Below are positions 1-6,854 of a stretch of 64,000 nucleotides of DNA, one piece after another (positions within the stretch are counted from its first letter, which is position 1; the number at the start of each line of letters is the position of its first letter). A program made the position numbers and the translations under genes. The DNA is from Georgfuchsia sp049276455. GTDB taxonomy: Bacteria; Pseudomonadota; Gammaproteobacteria; Burkholderiales; Rhodocyclaceae. The DNA lies in contig JBASWL010000026.1 of the NCBI GenBank assembly GCA_049276455.1, positions 79,827 through 143,826 on the forward strand, given 5' to 3'. The notes under the pieces were generated by a model that was given only the letters and a program-made list of their open reading frames with translations, did not search any database and was not told the origin of the DNA.

Positions 1-182
1 AGCGCCTGGATGCGCGCCGGCAGCTTGCTCTCGTTGCCGTCCATGTCCGCGGCCGGAAATTCCACCAGCTCGACCAGTTGCGCCTGTTCCTCGTCGAAGG
101 CATAGATGGCAAAACCGAGGGCAGCGCCGAAATGCTGGTTGACCAGCGTGCGGTCATCGCTGGCAAAAGCCACTTTCAACAT
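1..182 (-). CDS. nifX: NifX, FeMo-cofactor biosynthesis protein (N-terminal part)
   Basis: The 60 residues in the window begin MLKVAFASDDRTLVNQHFGA, the usual start of NifX/NafY-type cofactor-binding proteins, with the conserved NQHFG stretch. NifX binds NifB-co and the VK-cluster while FeMo-co is built on NifEN. The gene begins 13 bases after the nifN stop, so it is almost certainly co-transcribed with nifN from the sigma-54 promoter near 1660. The ATG has no strong Shine-Dalgarno sequence, which suggests coupling to nifN translation. The gene runs off the left edge, so its length and C-terminus cannot be judged. Confidence 0.9.
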   Translation of the reverse strand, partial: MLKVAFASDDRTLVNQHFGAALGFAIYAFDEEQAQLVELVEFPAADMDGNESKLPARIQA

Positions 183-195
183 CTGCGGCGCTGGC

Positions 196-1614
196 CTAGT
201 GGCCGACCAGGCCAGCGCCAGCCGTCGCCGGCCGTTCGGGGCGGGACTCGAACTGGCGTGGTGTTCCGGCCCAGAAAAGGGATCGATGGACAGGGATGTC
301 ATGGTGGCTCCCGAGATAAAGGTTGGCAATATTGAACAGCGTCTGGCGCGAGCCGCGATAGCCGGCCCAGGCCGTGGTGTGGCCGCCCACCCGGTCGTAC
401 TGCGGATAACCGGCACGCAATAGCGGCACGCCGAGGCGTTCGGCAGTCGCTACTGCATGCGAATTGGAAATGACCAGCTGCAGCGGTGCTGTCGAGTCGG
501 CAGTCGCGGCACGTTCCAGGTCTTCCAGGTCGCCGATCTGCACCGAATCACATGGCATGTCGGCCAGTACGTCCGCCCGCTCCGGGGCTACGGCAACAGC
601 AATCTCCGCGCCGACACCGGTCAGGAACTGCCCCAGCGCAACCAGCAGATCCGGGTCGGCGGCAATCCCCACACGCAGAAAGCCGGTCATGAAATGCGTG
701 TCCACCATCGCATCCTGCAACTGCGCGCGCTGACGCTCGATGCGCGCCGGCACGGCAACGCCGGACAGCTCGGCCAGCACGCTGGTAAAAGCGTCGCAAG
801 CATCCATGCCAAGCAAATGGTTGAAACGGAAATCGGGCACGCCGGTGCGCGCCTTGAGCAGGTCGGCCGCGCGATTGAGCGAGCGGCCAATCACCAGCGT
901 TGCCGCTGCCTCGCCCAGACACGCGATCTCGCCCAGGGGCGTGCCGCCCAGCGTCAACGCCGATGATTCCTGGGGAATGAGATGGCCGTCGAGCGAGTCG
1001 CCGATATCGGGCAGCAGCACTGGCCGCAGGCCGAAGGCTTCAATCCACTCCTTGATCGCCTCGATGTCGCCCGGGTTCAACATGGAAGAGGCGAGCACGT
1101 TGACCTGCTTCCTGCGCCGACCGGCGACCGCCGACTCGGGCACCAGCGTGTCGATGATAGCCTCCAGCGCCAGGGCGTAGCCGGATTCGAGGCCGCCACA
1201 ATAATCCGGGGTGTTCACCGGCACCACGGCCACCTTGTCAAACTGCGGATGTCGGGTGCGGAAGGCCTGCACTACTCGCCGGATATCCGTGCCCTGCGTT
1301 TCCGACACGCCGGTCGTGGGCAGGCCGATGATGTCAGGCGCATTCTTTTCGCAAATGACCTTGAGGCCCTCGATCACATTTTCGTCCGCATTCATGATCG
1401 TCGACACATGATCCATGGCCGTGGTCTGAAGCGGGATTGGCTCGCGGAAATGACGCACGAAAAACACCTTGCCGAAGGCGGTGCAGCCCTGCGAGCCGTG
1501 CAACATGGGCAAGCAGTTTCTCAAGCCGAGAAAAGCCAGCGAGGCCCCCAGCGCCGGGCTGGCCTTGAGCGGATTCACCGCAAGTGGCTTGCTGCGTTTG
1601 CGAATATCGGCCAT
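196..1614 (-). CDS. nifN: NifN, beta subunit of the NifEN FeMo-cofactor scaffold
   Basis: A 472-residue protein homologous to NifK. NifEN accepts NifB-co and matures it to FeMo-co before transfer to NifDK. The N-terminus MADIRKRSKPLAVNPLKASP followed by HGSQGCTAFG and RHFREPIPLQTTAM is characteristic of NifN. The frame is open 20 codons further upstream, but the family N-terminus and the predicted transcription start near 1643 support the ATG at 1614. The gene is followed closely by nifX. In most diazotrophs nifE lies directly upstream; here nifE is about 2.7 kb away, with three plus-strand genes between. A private NifA/sigma-54 promoter precedes it. Confidence 0.95.
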   Translation of the reverse strand: MADIRKRSKPLAVNPLKASPALGASLAFLGLRNCLPMLHGSQGCTAFGKVFFVRHFREPIPLQTTAMDHVSTIMNADENVIEGLKVICEKNAPDIIGLPTTGVSETQGTDIRRVVQAFRTRHPQFDKVAVVPVNTPDYCGGLESGYALALEAIIDTLVPESAVAGRRRKQVNVLASSMLNPGDIEAIKEWIEAFGLRPVLLPDIGDSLDGHLIPQESSALTLGGTPLGEIACLGEAAATLVIGRSLNRAADLLKARTGVPDFRFNHLLGMDACDAFTSVLAELSGVAVPARIERQRAQLQDAMVDTHFMTGFLRVGIAADPDLLVALGQFLTGVGAEIAVAVAPERADVLADMPCDSVQIGDLEDLERAATADSTAPLQLVISNSHAVATAERLGVPLLRAGYPQYDRVGGHTTAWAGYRGSRQTLFNIANLYLGSHHDIPVHRSLFWAGTPRQFESRPERPATAGAGLVGH

Positions 1615-1653
1615 GTCCGGGACAGTACAAAGAGTGATCCTGACCATCTCTAC

Positions 1654-1668
1654 GCAAGCCGCGTGCCA
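1654..1668 (-). promoter_or_regulatory. Sigma-54 (-24/-12) promoter of nifN-nifX
   Basis: Read on the minus strand this is TGGCAC-GCGGC-TTGC, an exact match to the -24/-12 core, preceded by T. Transcription should start near 1643, giving a leader of about 29 nt before the nifN ATG at 1614. Two TGT-N10-ACA NifA sites lie upstream. Confidence 0.88.
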
Positions 1669-1712
1669 ACACAAAAGGCGCTTTTATCCAATGAGTTGTC
1701 GCCGCGACAGCA

Positions 1713-1755
1713 TGTCGCAAACACGACAAAACGGTTAGCTGTGGATAACCGGACA
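1713..1755 (-). promoter_or_regulatory. Tandem NifA upstream activator sites for nifN
   Basis: Two TGT-N10-ACA sites: TGTCGCAAACACGACA at 1713-1728 and TGTGGATAACCGGACA at 1740-1755. They centre about 77 and 104 bp upstream of the predicted start, a normal distance for an enhancer-bound activator. The first matches the fuller local consensus TGTCG-N6-CGACA seen at nifH and nifB. Confidence 0.82.
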
Positions 1756-1990
1756 TCCGCAAAGCGCCGTATTGCAGCCGTTCAAAGTTGGAATGCCAAT
1801 GGGAACTGTCGGCCACAAGCGGCCCGTCGTTAATTTCACCCAATGCAGCCGTTGTCATCCTGTCCGTATGATTGTTGATTGATAAGGAGATCGGAATAGG
1901 ATAATCTCGCCGTCATTTAATACCTTAGGGGAATTTCTATTGTGTCCATATTATTGGCAATAACCCGGACGTTTCCGCGCCCGAATAACT
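1756..1990. other. Non-coding stretch between the nifN activator sites and the first cassette junction
   Basis: No gene, RNA or terminator is recognised here. It is probably what remains of the original sequence upstream of nifN, ending at the G of a GTTAAGC core site (1991-1997) that marks the left edge of the cassette run. Confidence 0.5.
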
Positions 1991-1997
1991 GTTAAGC
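1991..1997 (+). other. Left boundary core site of cassette 1 (GTTRRRY type)
   Basis: GTTAAGC fits the integron core GTTRRRY, with the expected cut between G1991 and T1992. The start of a cassette should pair with the R'' box of its own attC. The R'' box at 2490-2496 is GCCTAAC, whose complement GTTAGGC matches six of seven bases here. This supports 1992-2576 as one former circular cassette. Confidence 0.6.
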
Positions 1998-2022
1998 CTA
2001 AACAAACTCTGGTATCCCTGTT

Positions 2023-2484
2023 ATGGATGAACTGAAGAATCTGCTTATTTCTCCTGCATTTTGGTTCGCTAGCGTCGTAATTGCATTCTTAATGAGCTAC
2101 CTTGCGAGCTATGCTAAAGAGTGGACTGATAGCTGGTTTCAAGATCGATCGGCCAAGAAACAGGCGGCAGCAAGGGCTAGACAAATAGACTTTGAAAAGA
2201 AAGTCGAAAAGCTCAAAGCAAACCCGCTACTTCTCGCTACCTATCAGGCGAATATTGTTTTTCAAAAACTTCGCCAAGTTCTATATCTTGTACCGGCGTA
2301 TGTCAGCTTTGCTCTTGGCATCTACTCAACAATTAATCACCAGTTTGGTTCTGCGATTGCGGTTCTTATCCTATCGCTCGCCTTTGGTCTAGTCGAACAC
2401 TGGCTCGTGTCTGGGCACCTTGCAGAATTGAAATCGGTCGTAAATGTGGCCCTTCAAGATGACGAAGATCACTTCACTGATTAG
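2023..2484 (+). CDS. Small membrane protein of cassette 1, function unknown
   Basis: A 153-residue protein not recognised from any family. It has a hydrophobic segment at about residues 12-30, then a basic and acidic helical stretch at 37-66 rich in K, R, E and Q that may be a coiled coil, then hydrophobic segments at about 86-106 and 109-130, and an acidic tail (DDEDHF). This suggests two to three membrane spans around a cytoplasmic helix. The gene starts 31 bases inside the cassette and stops 6 bases before attC, the tight packing typical of integron cassettes. It is AT-richer than the flanking nif genes and lies on the opposite strand. No clear Shine-Dalgarno sequence precedes the ATG. Confidence 0.75.
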   Translation: MDELKNLLISPAFWFASVVIAFLMSYLASYAKEWTDSWFQDRSAKKQAAARARQIDFEKKVEKLKANPLLLATYQANIVFQKLRQVLYLVPAYVSFALGIYSTINHQFGSAIAVLILSLAFGLVEHWLVSGHLAELKSVVNVALQDDEDHFTD

Positions 2485-2489
2485 TCTCG

Positions 2490-2582
2490 GCCTAACCCAT
2501 CATTCGAGAACGGACGCGCCAATAGGCAGCACGGTTTGGGCTCGCATCCGTGGTGGCGCGCCGCTCAACGCGAACGTTATGT
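2490..2582 (+). repeat. attC site of cassette 1
   Basis: Begins with R'' GCCTAAC (2490-2496) and ends at the core GTTATGT (2576-2582). Between them are imperfect arms: TTCG...CGG-CGCGCC on the left (from about 2502) against GGCGCGCC...CGCGAA on the right (2555-2574). The layout and length of about 93 bp are those of an integron attC (59-base element). The last six bases of the right core belong to the next cassette, and they pair perfectly with that cassette's own R'' box. Confidence 0.8.
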
Positions 2583-2601
2583 CTCCTGAGGAGGTGCAGT
2601 C

Positions 2602-3627
2602 GTGATCGACGAGAAGGCGCTCACCGAGCTTCTCAAAGTAAAGGAAGGCCGCCTCTTTCATCGAGAGGGGCAAGAACTGGAGTTCAAAGAGCAGTTCAAC
2701 TTCGCCGGTTTGGCGGATTACTTTCGAGACTTCGCAGCCTTCTCAAATAATCGAGGCGGCATTCTGCTCTTTGGAGTACAGGATGCTCCGCGTCTACCCA
2801 TTGGACTGACTGACGCATCATTGGAGCAGTTTCAGAAGATTGATCCGGAGCGAATCACGGGGTACCTTCTTGAGATCTTCTCATCAAATATCGACTGGGA
2901 ACAGGCGGCGTTTACAGTTAACGGAAAGCACTATGGTGTATTTCAGATCGCTGAGGCGGCAACTAAGCCGATCATCGCGAAGCGAAACGAAGGGAAAGAT
3001 CAGCAGATAGTCAATGGAGCTATCTACTACCGCTATGCGGGGAGGACGCAAATCATCCAGTATGCGGAACTGCAGGCGATCATTGAACGCCGTGTGGAGC
3101 AGAACAATCGTCAATGGCTTGACTTGATGGCCAAGATTGGTCGCGCCGGACCTCAAAACGCCGCTATCCTGGATACCGAGCGAGCGGTGATAGAGAAGGA
3201 TGACTCAAGAGTGCTTGTTCTAGACGAAGAGCTTGCCAAGAAGATAAAGTTTATTAAGGAGGGTGAATTCAACCAGAAGGTCGGAGCGACCACGCTCAAA
3301 CTTGTTGGCGACGTTGTACCGATCGACAAAGTAGAAATCGTGAGAATGGTGAAGGAGAACCTCATCAAGCAGTATCCGCTCTCGGCAATGGAACTAGCGA
3401 CAGAAGTCAAGAAGGCGCTGCCTTACGTTGGAATGAATGAGATCTGGGAGATTGTCAAAGAGAACGACATGAAGAATAACCCAGACTACGCCGCATATAA
3501 TTTCCGTAGCAAGAAGCACGAAGACAAGTTTCGAGAAACGGGGCAAGTACCTTCAATTACTCCTACGATCTACAATCAAAACGCCGTTGACTTCATCATC
3601 AATGTTATTCGGACAGCAAACGCCTAG
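2602..3627 (+). CDS. AlbA_2 (Schlafen-type) domain protein of cassette 2
   Basis: A 341-residue protein. Residues about 20-150 carry the AlbA_2/Schlafen signature: an ELEFKE motif at about 25-30, then FAAFSNNRGGILLFGV, an IDPERI stretch and a beta-rich region. AlbA_2 domains are usually annotated as putative DNA-binding or ATP-binding; related Schlafen-type domains act as nucleases, and many occur in mobile or defence loci. The C-terminal half (from about 180) is charged, helical and not recognised. The start is GTG behind a strong GAGGAGGTG ribosome site. The gene fills a cassette between two attC sites and stops 15 bases before its own attC. Substrate and role are unknown; a defence function is only a possibility. 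Confidence 0.85.
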   Translation: MIDEKALTELLKVKEGRLFHREGQELEFKEQFNFAGLADYFRDFAAFSNNRGGILLFGVQDAPRLPIGLTDASLEQFQKIDPERITGYLLEIFSSNIDWEQAAFTVNGKHYGVFQIAEAATKPIIAKRNEGKDQQIVNGAIYYRYAGRTQIIQYAELQAIIERRVEQNNRQWLDLMAKIGRAGPQNAAILDTERAVIEKDDSRVLVLDEELAKKIKFIKEGEFNQKVGATTLKLVGDVVPIDKVEIVRMVKENLIKQYPLSAMELATEVKKALPYVGMNEIWEIVKENDMKNNPDYAAYNFRSKKHEDKFRETGQVPSITPTIYNQNAVDFIINVIRTANA

Positions 3628-3642
3628 AGCAGTGCGGCGGAG

Positions 3643-3721
3643 ACATAACCCGCCGTTGCACCCGATCCTCGGGAACGGCGCTACGCGCCGCCCCTCGGCC
3701 GGGTGAACGGCAACGTTCGGC
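3643..3721 (+). repeat. attC site of cassette 2
   Basis: R'' is ACATAAC (3643-3649), the exact complement of the GTTATGT core that opens this cassette at 2576. The right core is GTTCGGC (3715-3721). The arms CCGTTGCACCCG and CGGGTGAACGG pair over 11 bp with one unpaired G on the left arm, the extrahelical base expected in attC. The loop holds a further hairpin (GGCGC-TAC-GCGCC). This is the best-supported attC in the window. Confidence 0.85.
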
Positions 3722-3790
3722 GTCGCCATGATCGCGTGAGGGTGGCATGCGTTGAAAATCAAGACGAGGGTTTCTCTATTGGAGGTGACT

Positions 3791-4045
3791 ATGGAAAGCC
3801 GTACCGTTGAACACAGAGGGGTCAAACTTAGCGTTTACGCCGAGCCAACAGAGCAAGGCTTCGCCCTGAGGGTCTGTTTCACGAGACATAGAGCCGATCA
3901 CACGATCGAGCTCCCGCACACGCCAAGTTTTCCGCCAGGCACATTTCACTCAACCGAAGAAGCACTTGAGGGGCTCATTACTTGGGGTAAGGCTGCTATT
4001 GATGGACACGTTCCGGGTATGGACCTGTCGGAATTTGTAGATTAA
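3791..4045 (+). CDS. Short hypothetical protein of cassette 3
   Basis: An 84-residue soluble protein, not recognised. It reads as a small alternating beta domain (roughly residues 5-35) followed by one helix (about 50-66) and an acidic end. The ATG at 3791 has a strong GGAGGT site five bases upstream, so it is preferred over a TTG at 3752. The gene lies about 70 bases after the GTTCGGC core of attC2, as expected for a third cassette, on the strand opposite nifE and nifN. Its own attC is not clearly preserved. Confidence 0.7.
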   Translation: MESRTVEHRGVKLSVYAEPTEQGFALRVCFTRHRADHTIELPHTPSFPPGTFHSTEEALEGLITWGKAAIDGHVPGMDLSEFVD

Positions 4046-4301
4046 TTCTGAATATCTTTCGACGTAATGGCTTCTCTTTCAGCCTCACAGAATGGCGTTG
4101 GAATTCATGCATCGCGAGGTGCCGTCGAAGCTTTCGGCGCGAGAAGTCCAGCACTAACCGGTCGCCGTCGAATTCAAACGTTGAACGTCCGCTCCCTGAA
4201 ATCTTGTCCGGCAGCATTGGGCACCTTGCTGCCCGTAGCTGAAAAATACCGAACAGCGGCAACCTGTCTGTAGCGGACGCTATTGTACATAGCGCAGCGA
4301 A
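4046..4301. other. Right end of the cassette run, with a possible degenerate attC
   Basis: CGTTGGAATTC (4096-4106) and GAATTCAAACG (4170-4180) are inverted repeats with one mismatch, followed by GTTGAAC (4180-4186), which fits GTTRRRY. The expected R'' box (GCCGAAC) is missing at the left arm. The nearest look-alike, ACCGAAC at 4248-4254, has no partner before nifE. This may be a decayed attC or the junction with the original nifE flank. Nothing else is recognised. Confidence 0.35.
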
Positions 4302-5720
4302 CTACCCCGCACTGACTGGCATCCCCACTGCCTTGGTATGCGCCCACGGCGCCGGCGCGCGCACCTTCTGCCACACCGGTGAACCGATCGTCAGCGCCAG
4401 TTGCCGGCCCAGTTCGGGCATGCCGGCATAGCCGGCGTAGCCGAATTCGCGCTCCTGGTTGATGTCGAGAAAGGGAATGCGGGCCTTGAGCGCGGTATAC
4501 AGGTTGCGCCCTCCGGCGATGAGGATATCGGCCCGGTAGTCCTTGTAGGCTTTGAGCAATGCAGCAGGGCTGCCGTCAGTGATCATTTGCGCGTCGTCGC
4601 CCATGATCTCGCGGATGCGTTGCTTGTCTTCCTCGGTGGATTTCCTGGTGCCGGTGGCCACCACTTCCATGCCGAGATCCTGCAGCGCCGACACCACGGA
4701 CCAGCTCTTGACGCCGCCGGTATAGAGCAAGGCACGCTTGCCTTTGAGTCGCGCGCGCCAGGGTGCCAGGGTCACGTCCGTCTTCGCTTCCTCGCGAGAG
4801 ATCATGGCCTCGGTGCGCGCCGTCAGATCGGCATCGCCGATCCGGCGCGCGAAATCGCGGAAGGCCTGAGAGGTGTCCTTGACGCCGTAGAAGCTGCCTT
4901 CGAAATAGGGTACCTGGTATTTACCCTCCAGCTTGCGCGCGACGTTGAGCAGCGCCTTGGCGCAGACCACCATCGAGGCCTCGGCGCGGTGCATGGTCTG
5001 CACCTCGCGGAAGCGCGCATCGCCCGAGAGAGTACACAGGATACGCAAGCCCAGTTCGTCAAAGAGCGGCGCCAGGTGCCAGAATTCCCCGGCGATGTTG
5101 TATTCGCCGATCAGGTTGACGTCATGCACCTTGACGCCGGGCGCAAGTTGCGCCCGCGCTTCCGTGCTCACCGGATCGGGCTCGCGCGTGCCGATGACAT
5201 AATTGAACATGGCTTCGCCGGCAATGCGATTGCCGAGGTTTTTGGTGCCATAGAAGCCGGCGCAGTCGACCGGCACCACGGGGACGCCCCAGCGCTGCTC
5301 GGCCGCCCTGGCGACCGCCGCCAGATCGTCGCCGATCAGTGCCGGTACGCAGGTTGAATAAAGAAAGACCGCCGCCGGCGAATGGTCGTCGATGGCCTGC
5401 TTGATGGCGTGGAACAGGCGCTTTTCGCCGCGCCCCATGATCACGTCCTGCTCGGTCATGTCGGTGCTCATGCCGATGCGATAGAGGCCTGTTGTGGAAG
5501 AGCGGGTGCCGCGGTTATCCCACGAACTGCCGGCGCAGGCGATCGGCCCATGCACGATGTGGGCGACATCGGCGATGGGCAGCAGAGCGATCTGCGCGCC
5601 ATCGAAGGAGCAGCCGCCGGCCGTGGCGCCCGGTTTGGTCTTGCTGCAACCGGACTTCTCCTTGCTGTTGTGGGCACAGGCCGGCTCGTTGAGCAACTGC
5701 GCCACTTCCGCCATTCTCAT
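4302..5720 (-). CDS. nifE: NifE, alpha subunit of the NifEN FeMo-cofactor scaffold
   Basis: A 472-residue NifD homologue that pairs with NifN to finish FeMo-co. Family features include the early NEPACAHNSKEKSGC segment, GGCSFDGAQIAL, then HGPIACAGSSWDNRG with cluster-ligand cysteines, a STCVPALIGDD block and the C-terminal INQEREFGYAGYAGM region. The ATG has a GGGAG site eight bases upstream. It follows fdxB by 41 bases and should be co-transcribed with it from the promoter at 6121-6135. The gene is full length. Its usual downstream neighbour nifN has been displaced by the cassette run, whose last gene converges on nifE. Confidence 0.96.
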   Translation of the reverse strand: MRMAEVAQLLNEPACAHNSKEKSGCSKTKPGATAGGCSFDGAQIALLPIADVAHIVHGPIACAGSSWDNRGTRSSTTGLYRIGMSTDMTEQDVIMGRGEKRLFHAIKQAIDDHSPAAVFLYSTCVPALIGDDLAAVARAAEQRWGVPVVPVDCAGFYGTKNLGNRIAGEAMFNYVIGTREPDPVSTEARAQLAPGVKVHDVNLIGEYNIAGEFWHLAPLFDELGLRILCTLSGDARFREVQTMHRAEASMVVCAKALLNVARKLEGKYQVPYFEGSFYGVKDTSQAFRDFARRIGDADLTARTEAMISREEAKTDVTLAPWRARLKGKRALLYTGGVKSWSVVSALQDLGMEVVATGTRKSTEEDKQRIREIMGDDAQMITDGSPAALLKAYKDYRADILIAGGRNLYTALKARIPFLDINQEREFGYAGYAGMPELGRQLALTIGSPVWQKVRAPAPWAHTKAVGMPVSAG

Positions 5721-5761
5721 TGGAGCTGCTCCCGGTTGGGTTCAGGCTGGAAAACTGGCGA

Positions 5762-6073
5762 TCAGGCGGCCGCTGCTATCGCGTCGGCCGCCGCATAGGT
5801 ATAGCAGCCCTTGGGGCAGGTGCGGCCACAAGCGCCGCAACCGATGCAGTCACCCGGATTGGCGAGGGTCATGACGGAGGCGGTATCGTCCTCGTCGTAA
5901 TCCTCATCGTCATCGAGCGCCATGTCATCGCCGCGAACGATCAGGTCGAGCACGTCGCGCGGACATATCTTGTAGCAGCGGCCGCAGCCGATGCACTTCT
6001 TCGGATCAAGCGCGGCAACAAATTGCGGCGTCCAGGGGGTGCCATTCAGGGTCGTTCCAGTAATGTGGCTCAT
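5762..6073 (-). CDS. fdxB: Nif-specific ferredoxin (ferredoxin III, FdxB type)
   Basis: A 103-residue ferredoxin with two 4Fe-4S motifs: CIGCGRCYKICP near residues 27-38 and CIGCGACGRTCP near 76-87. Between them is a strongly acidic stretch (about residues 51-62, DDDEDYDEDD), which is typical of the nif-linked FdxB group. Such proteins are thought to supply electrons for FeMo-co assembly or nitrogenase. An AAGGAG site lies nine bases before the ATG, and the transcript should start near 6110. It is the first gene of the fdxB-nifE unit. Confidence 0.9.
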   Translation of the reverse strand: MSHITGTTLNGTPWTPQFVAALDPKKCIGCGRCYKICPRDVLDLIVRGDDMALDDDEDYDEDDTASVMTLANPGDCIGCGACGRTCPKGCYTYAAADAIAAAA

Positions 6074-6120
6074 TGCTTCCGGCTCCTTGTAAGGGTTATC
6101 GTAGGTTCGCTAAAGCAACA

Positions 6121-6135
6121 GCAAGCCGCATGCCT
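6121..6135 (-). promoter_or_regulatory. Sigma-54 promoter of fdxB-nifE
   Basis: On the minus strand AGGCAT-GCGGC-TTGC has GG and GC ten bases apart, as required for -24/-12 promoters. It differs from the best core at two bases (A for T at the first position, T for C at the sixth). A start near 6110 leaves a leader of about 37 nt with a good ribosome site. Confidence 0.75.
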
Positions 6136-6157
6136 GTACGTAATCCATTGATATCAA

Positions 6158-6595
6158 ATGAGCCGTTGGTGGCCAGAACAATCTTGTGATGGCATGAACA
6201 AGACTTTGTCGGGTTTGCAACAAGCGCAGCGAAACCGACCTGGCTCACACAAGCAGCTTGCCGCCCTGCGCTGGCTGATGGCCCGTCCGGCCCACGGCCG
6301 CCTTTTTGTCCTGCGCGACGCCAGCCTTGTAGTAGGCATGGCCAACGCGCTGATCAGTATCAGCACAGCCGAAGGCGGCCCGGTGCTGATTCTCGAAGAT
6401 GTCATTCTTTCCGCCAGCCACCGCGGTGCCGGCCTTGGCCGCTTGCTGGTCGAGCATGTACTGCGCTGGGCCGCCAGCGAAGGCATGAGCCGCGTTACGC
6501 TTTTGGCCGACCATGACAATTCGGTCGCGCTGGCCTTCTACCAAAAGATCGGCTTCGAAGCCTCGGCCATGGTGGTGCGGCGCAAACGACTTTAG
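6158..6595 (+). CDS. GNAT-family N-acetyltransferase in the nif cluster
   Basis: A 145-residue protein with the acetyl-CoA-binding block of the GNAT fold: a strand at about 85-95 (ILEDVILS) followed by the Q/RxxGxG-like loop HRGAGLG and its helix, then NSVALAFYQKIGFE near the C-terminus. The N-terminal strand and helix are short for the family. Starts are possible at 6158 or at an ATG at 6194; neither has a good ribosome site. It is the only plus-strand gene in the core nif block, ends one base from the convergent gene at 6597, and its first codons overlap two NifA sites. The substrate is unknown. Confidence 0.8.
   Translation: MSRWWPEQSCDGMNKTLSGLQQAQRNRPGSHKQLAALRWLMARPAHGRLFVLRDASLVVGMANALISISTAEGGPVLILEDVILSASHRGAGLGRLLVEHVLRWAASEGMSRVTLLADHDNSVALAFYQKIGFEASAMVVRRKRL
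6185..6222 (-). promoter_or_regulatory. Tandem NifA sites for fdxB-nifE, inside the GNAT gene
   Basis: TGTGATGGCATGAACA (6185-6200) and TGTCGGGTTTGCAACA (6207-6222) are two TGT-N10-ACA sites set 22 bp apart, about two helical turns. They centre 83 and 105 bp upstream of the predicted fdxB start. Both lie within the first codons of the divergent acetyltransferase gene. Confidence 0.8.
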
Positions 6596-6596
6596 T

Positions 6597-6854
6597 TCAA
6601 TCCTCGCTGAACAGGCCGACGACGATGCCGCTGGCCGACTCGGCGTCGTTTGACAGCTTGACGCAGTGTTCGCTGGCATCGATGTAGTAGAAGCGGGCGT
6701 GGTCGGTCTCAAGCGCGGCGGCAAGGCGGGCCGGGATGTCATCGTCGCTGCATACCGTAATGGGCACACCGGGAAACTGCCGGCGCAACGCGGTCTCGTC
6801 GGCGCTAGTAGTCACGGCGGCAGCGACGCGCTCAAGGAGATCGCTGCTGATCAT
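6597..6854 (-). CDS. Small nif-cluster protein, DUF6129-like
   Basis: An 85-residue acidic protein starting MISSDLLERVAAAV with a central DDDIPARL motif and a C-terminal strand ending GIVVGLFSED. Small proteins of this type sit after nafY/nifY in nif clusters of several proteobacteria and, as I recall, are classed as DUF6129; that assignment is from memory. Its ATG overlaps the nafY stop (ATGA), so the two are translationally coupled at the end of the nifHDK operon. The function is unknown. Confidence 0.72.
   Translation of the reverse strand: MISSDLLERVAAAVTTSADETALRRQFPGVPITVCSDDDIPARLAAALETDHARFYYIDASEHCVKLSNDAESASGIVVGLFSED

Noticed and set aside
4067..4273. Plus-strand 68-codon frame before nifE
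   Set aside because: No ribosome site or recognisable product; it lies over the decayed cassette end.
1991..4301. A prophage or ICE between nifE and nifN
   Set aside because: No integrase, structural, replication or conjugation gene is present; the attC pairing explains the units better.
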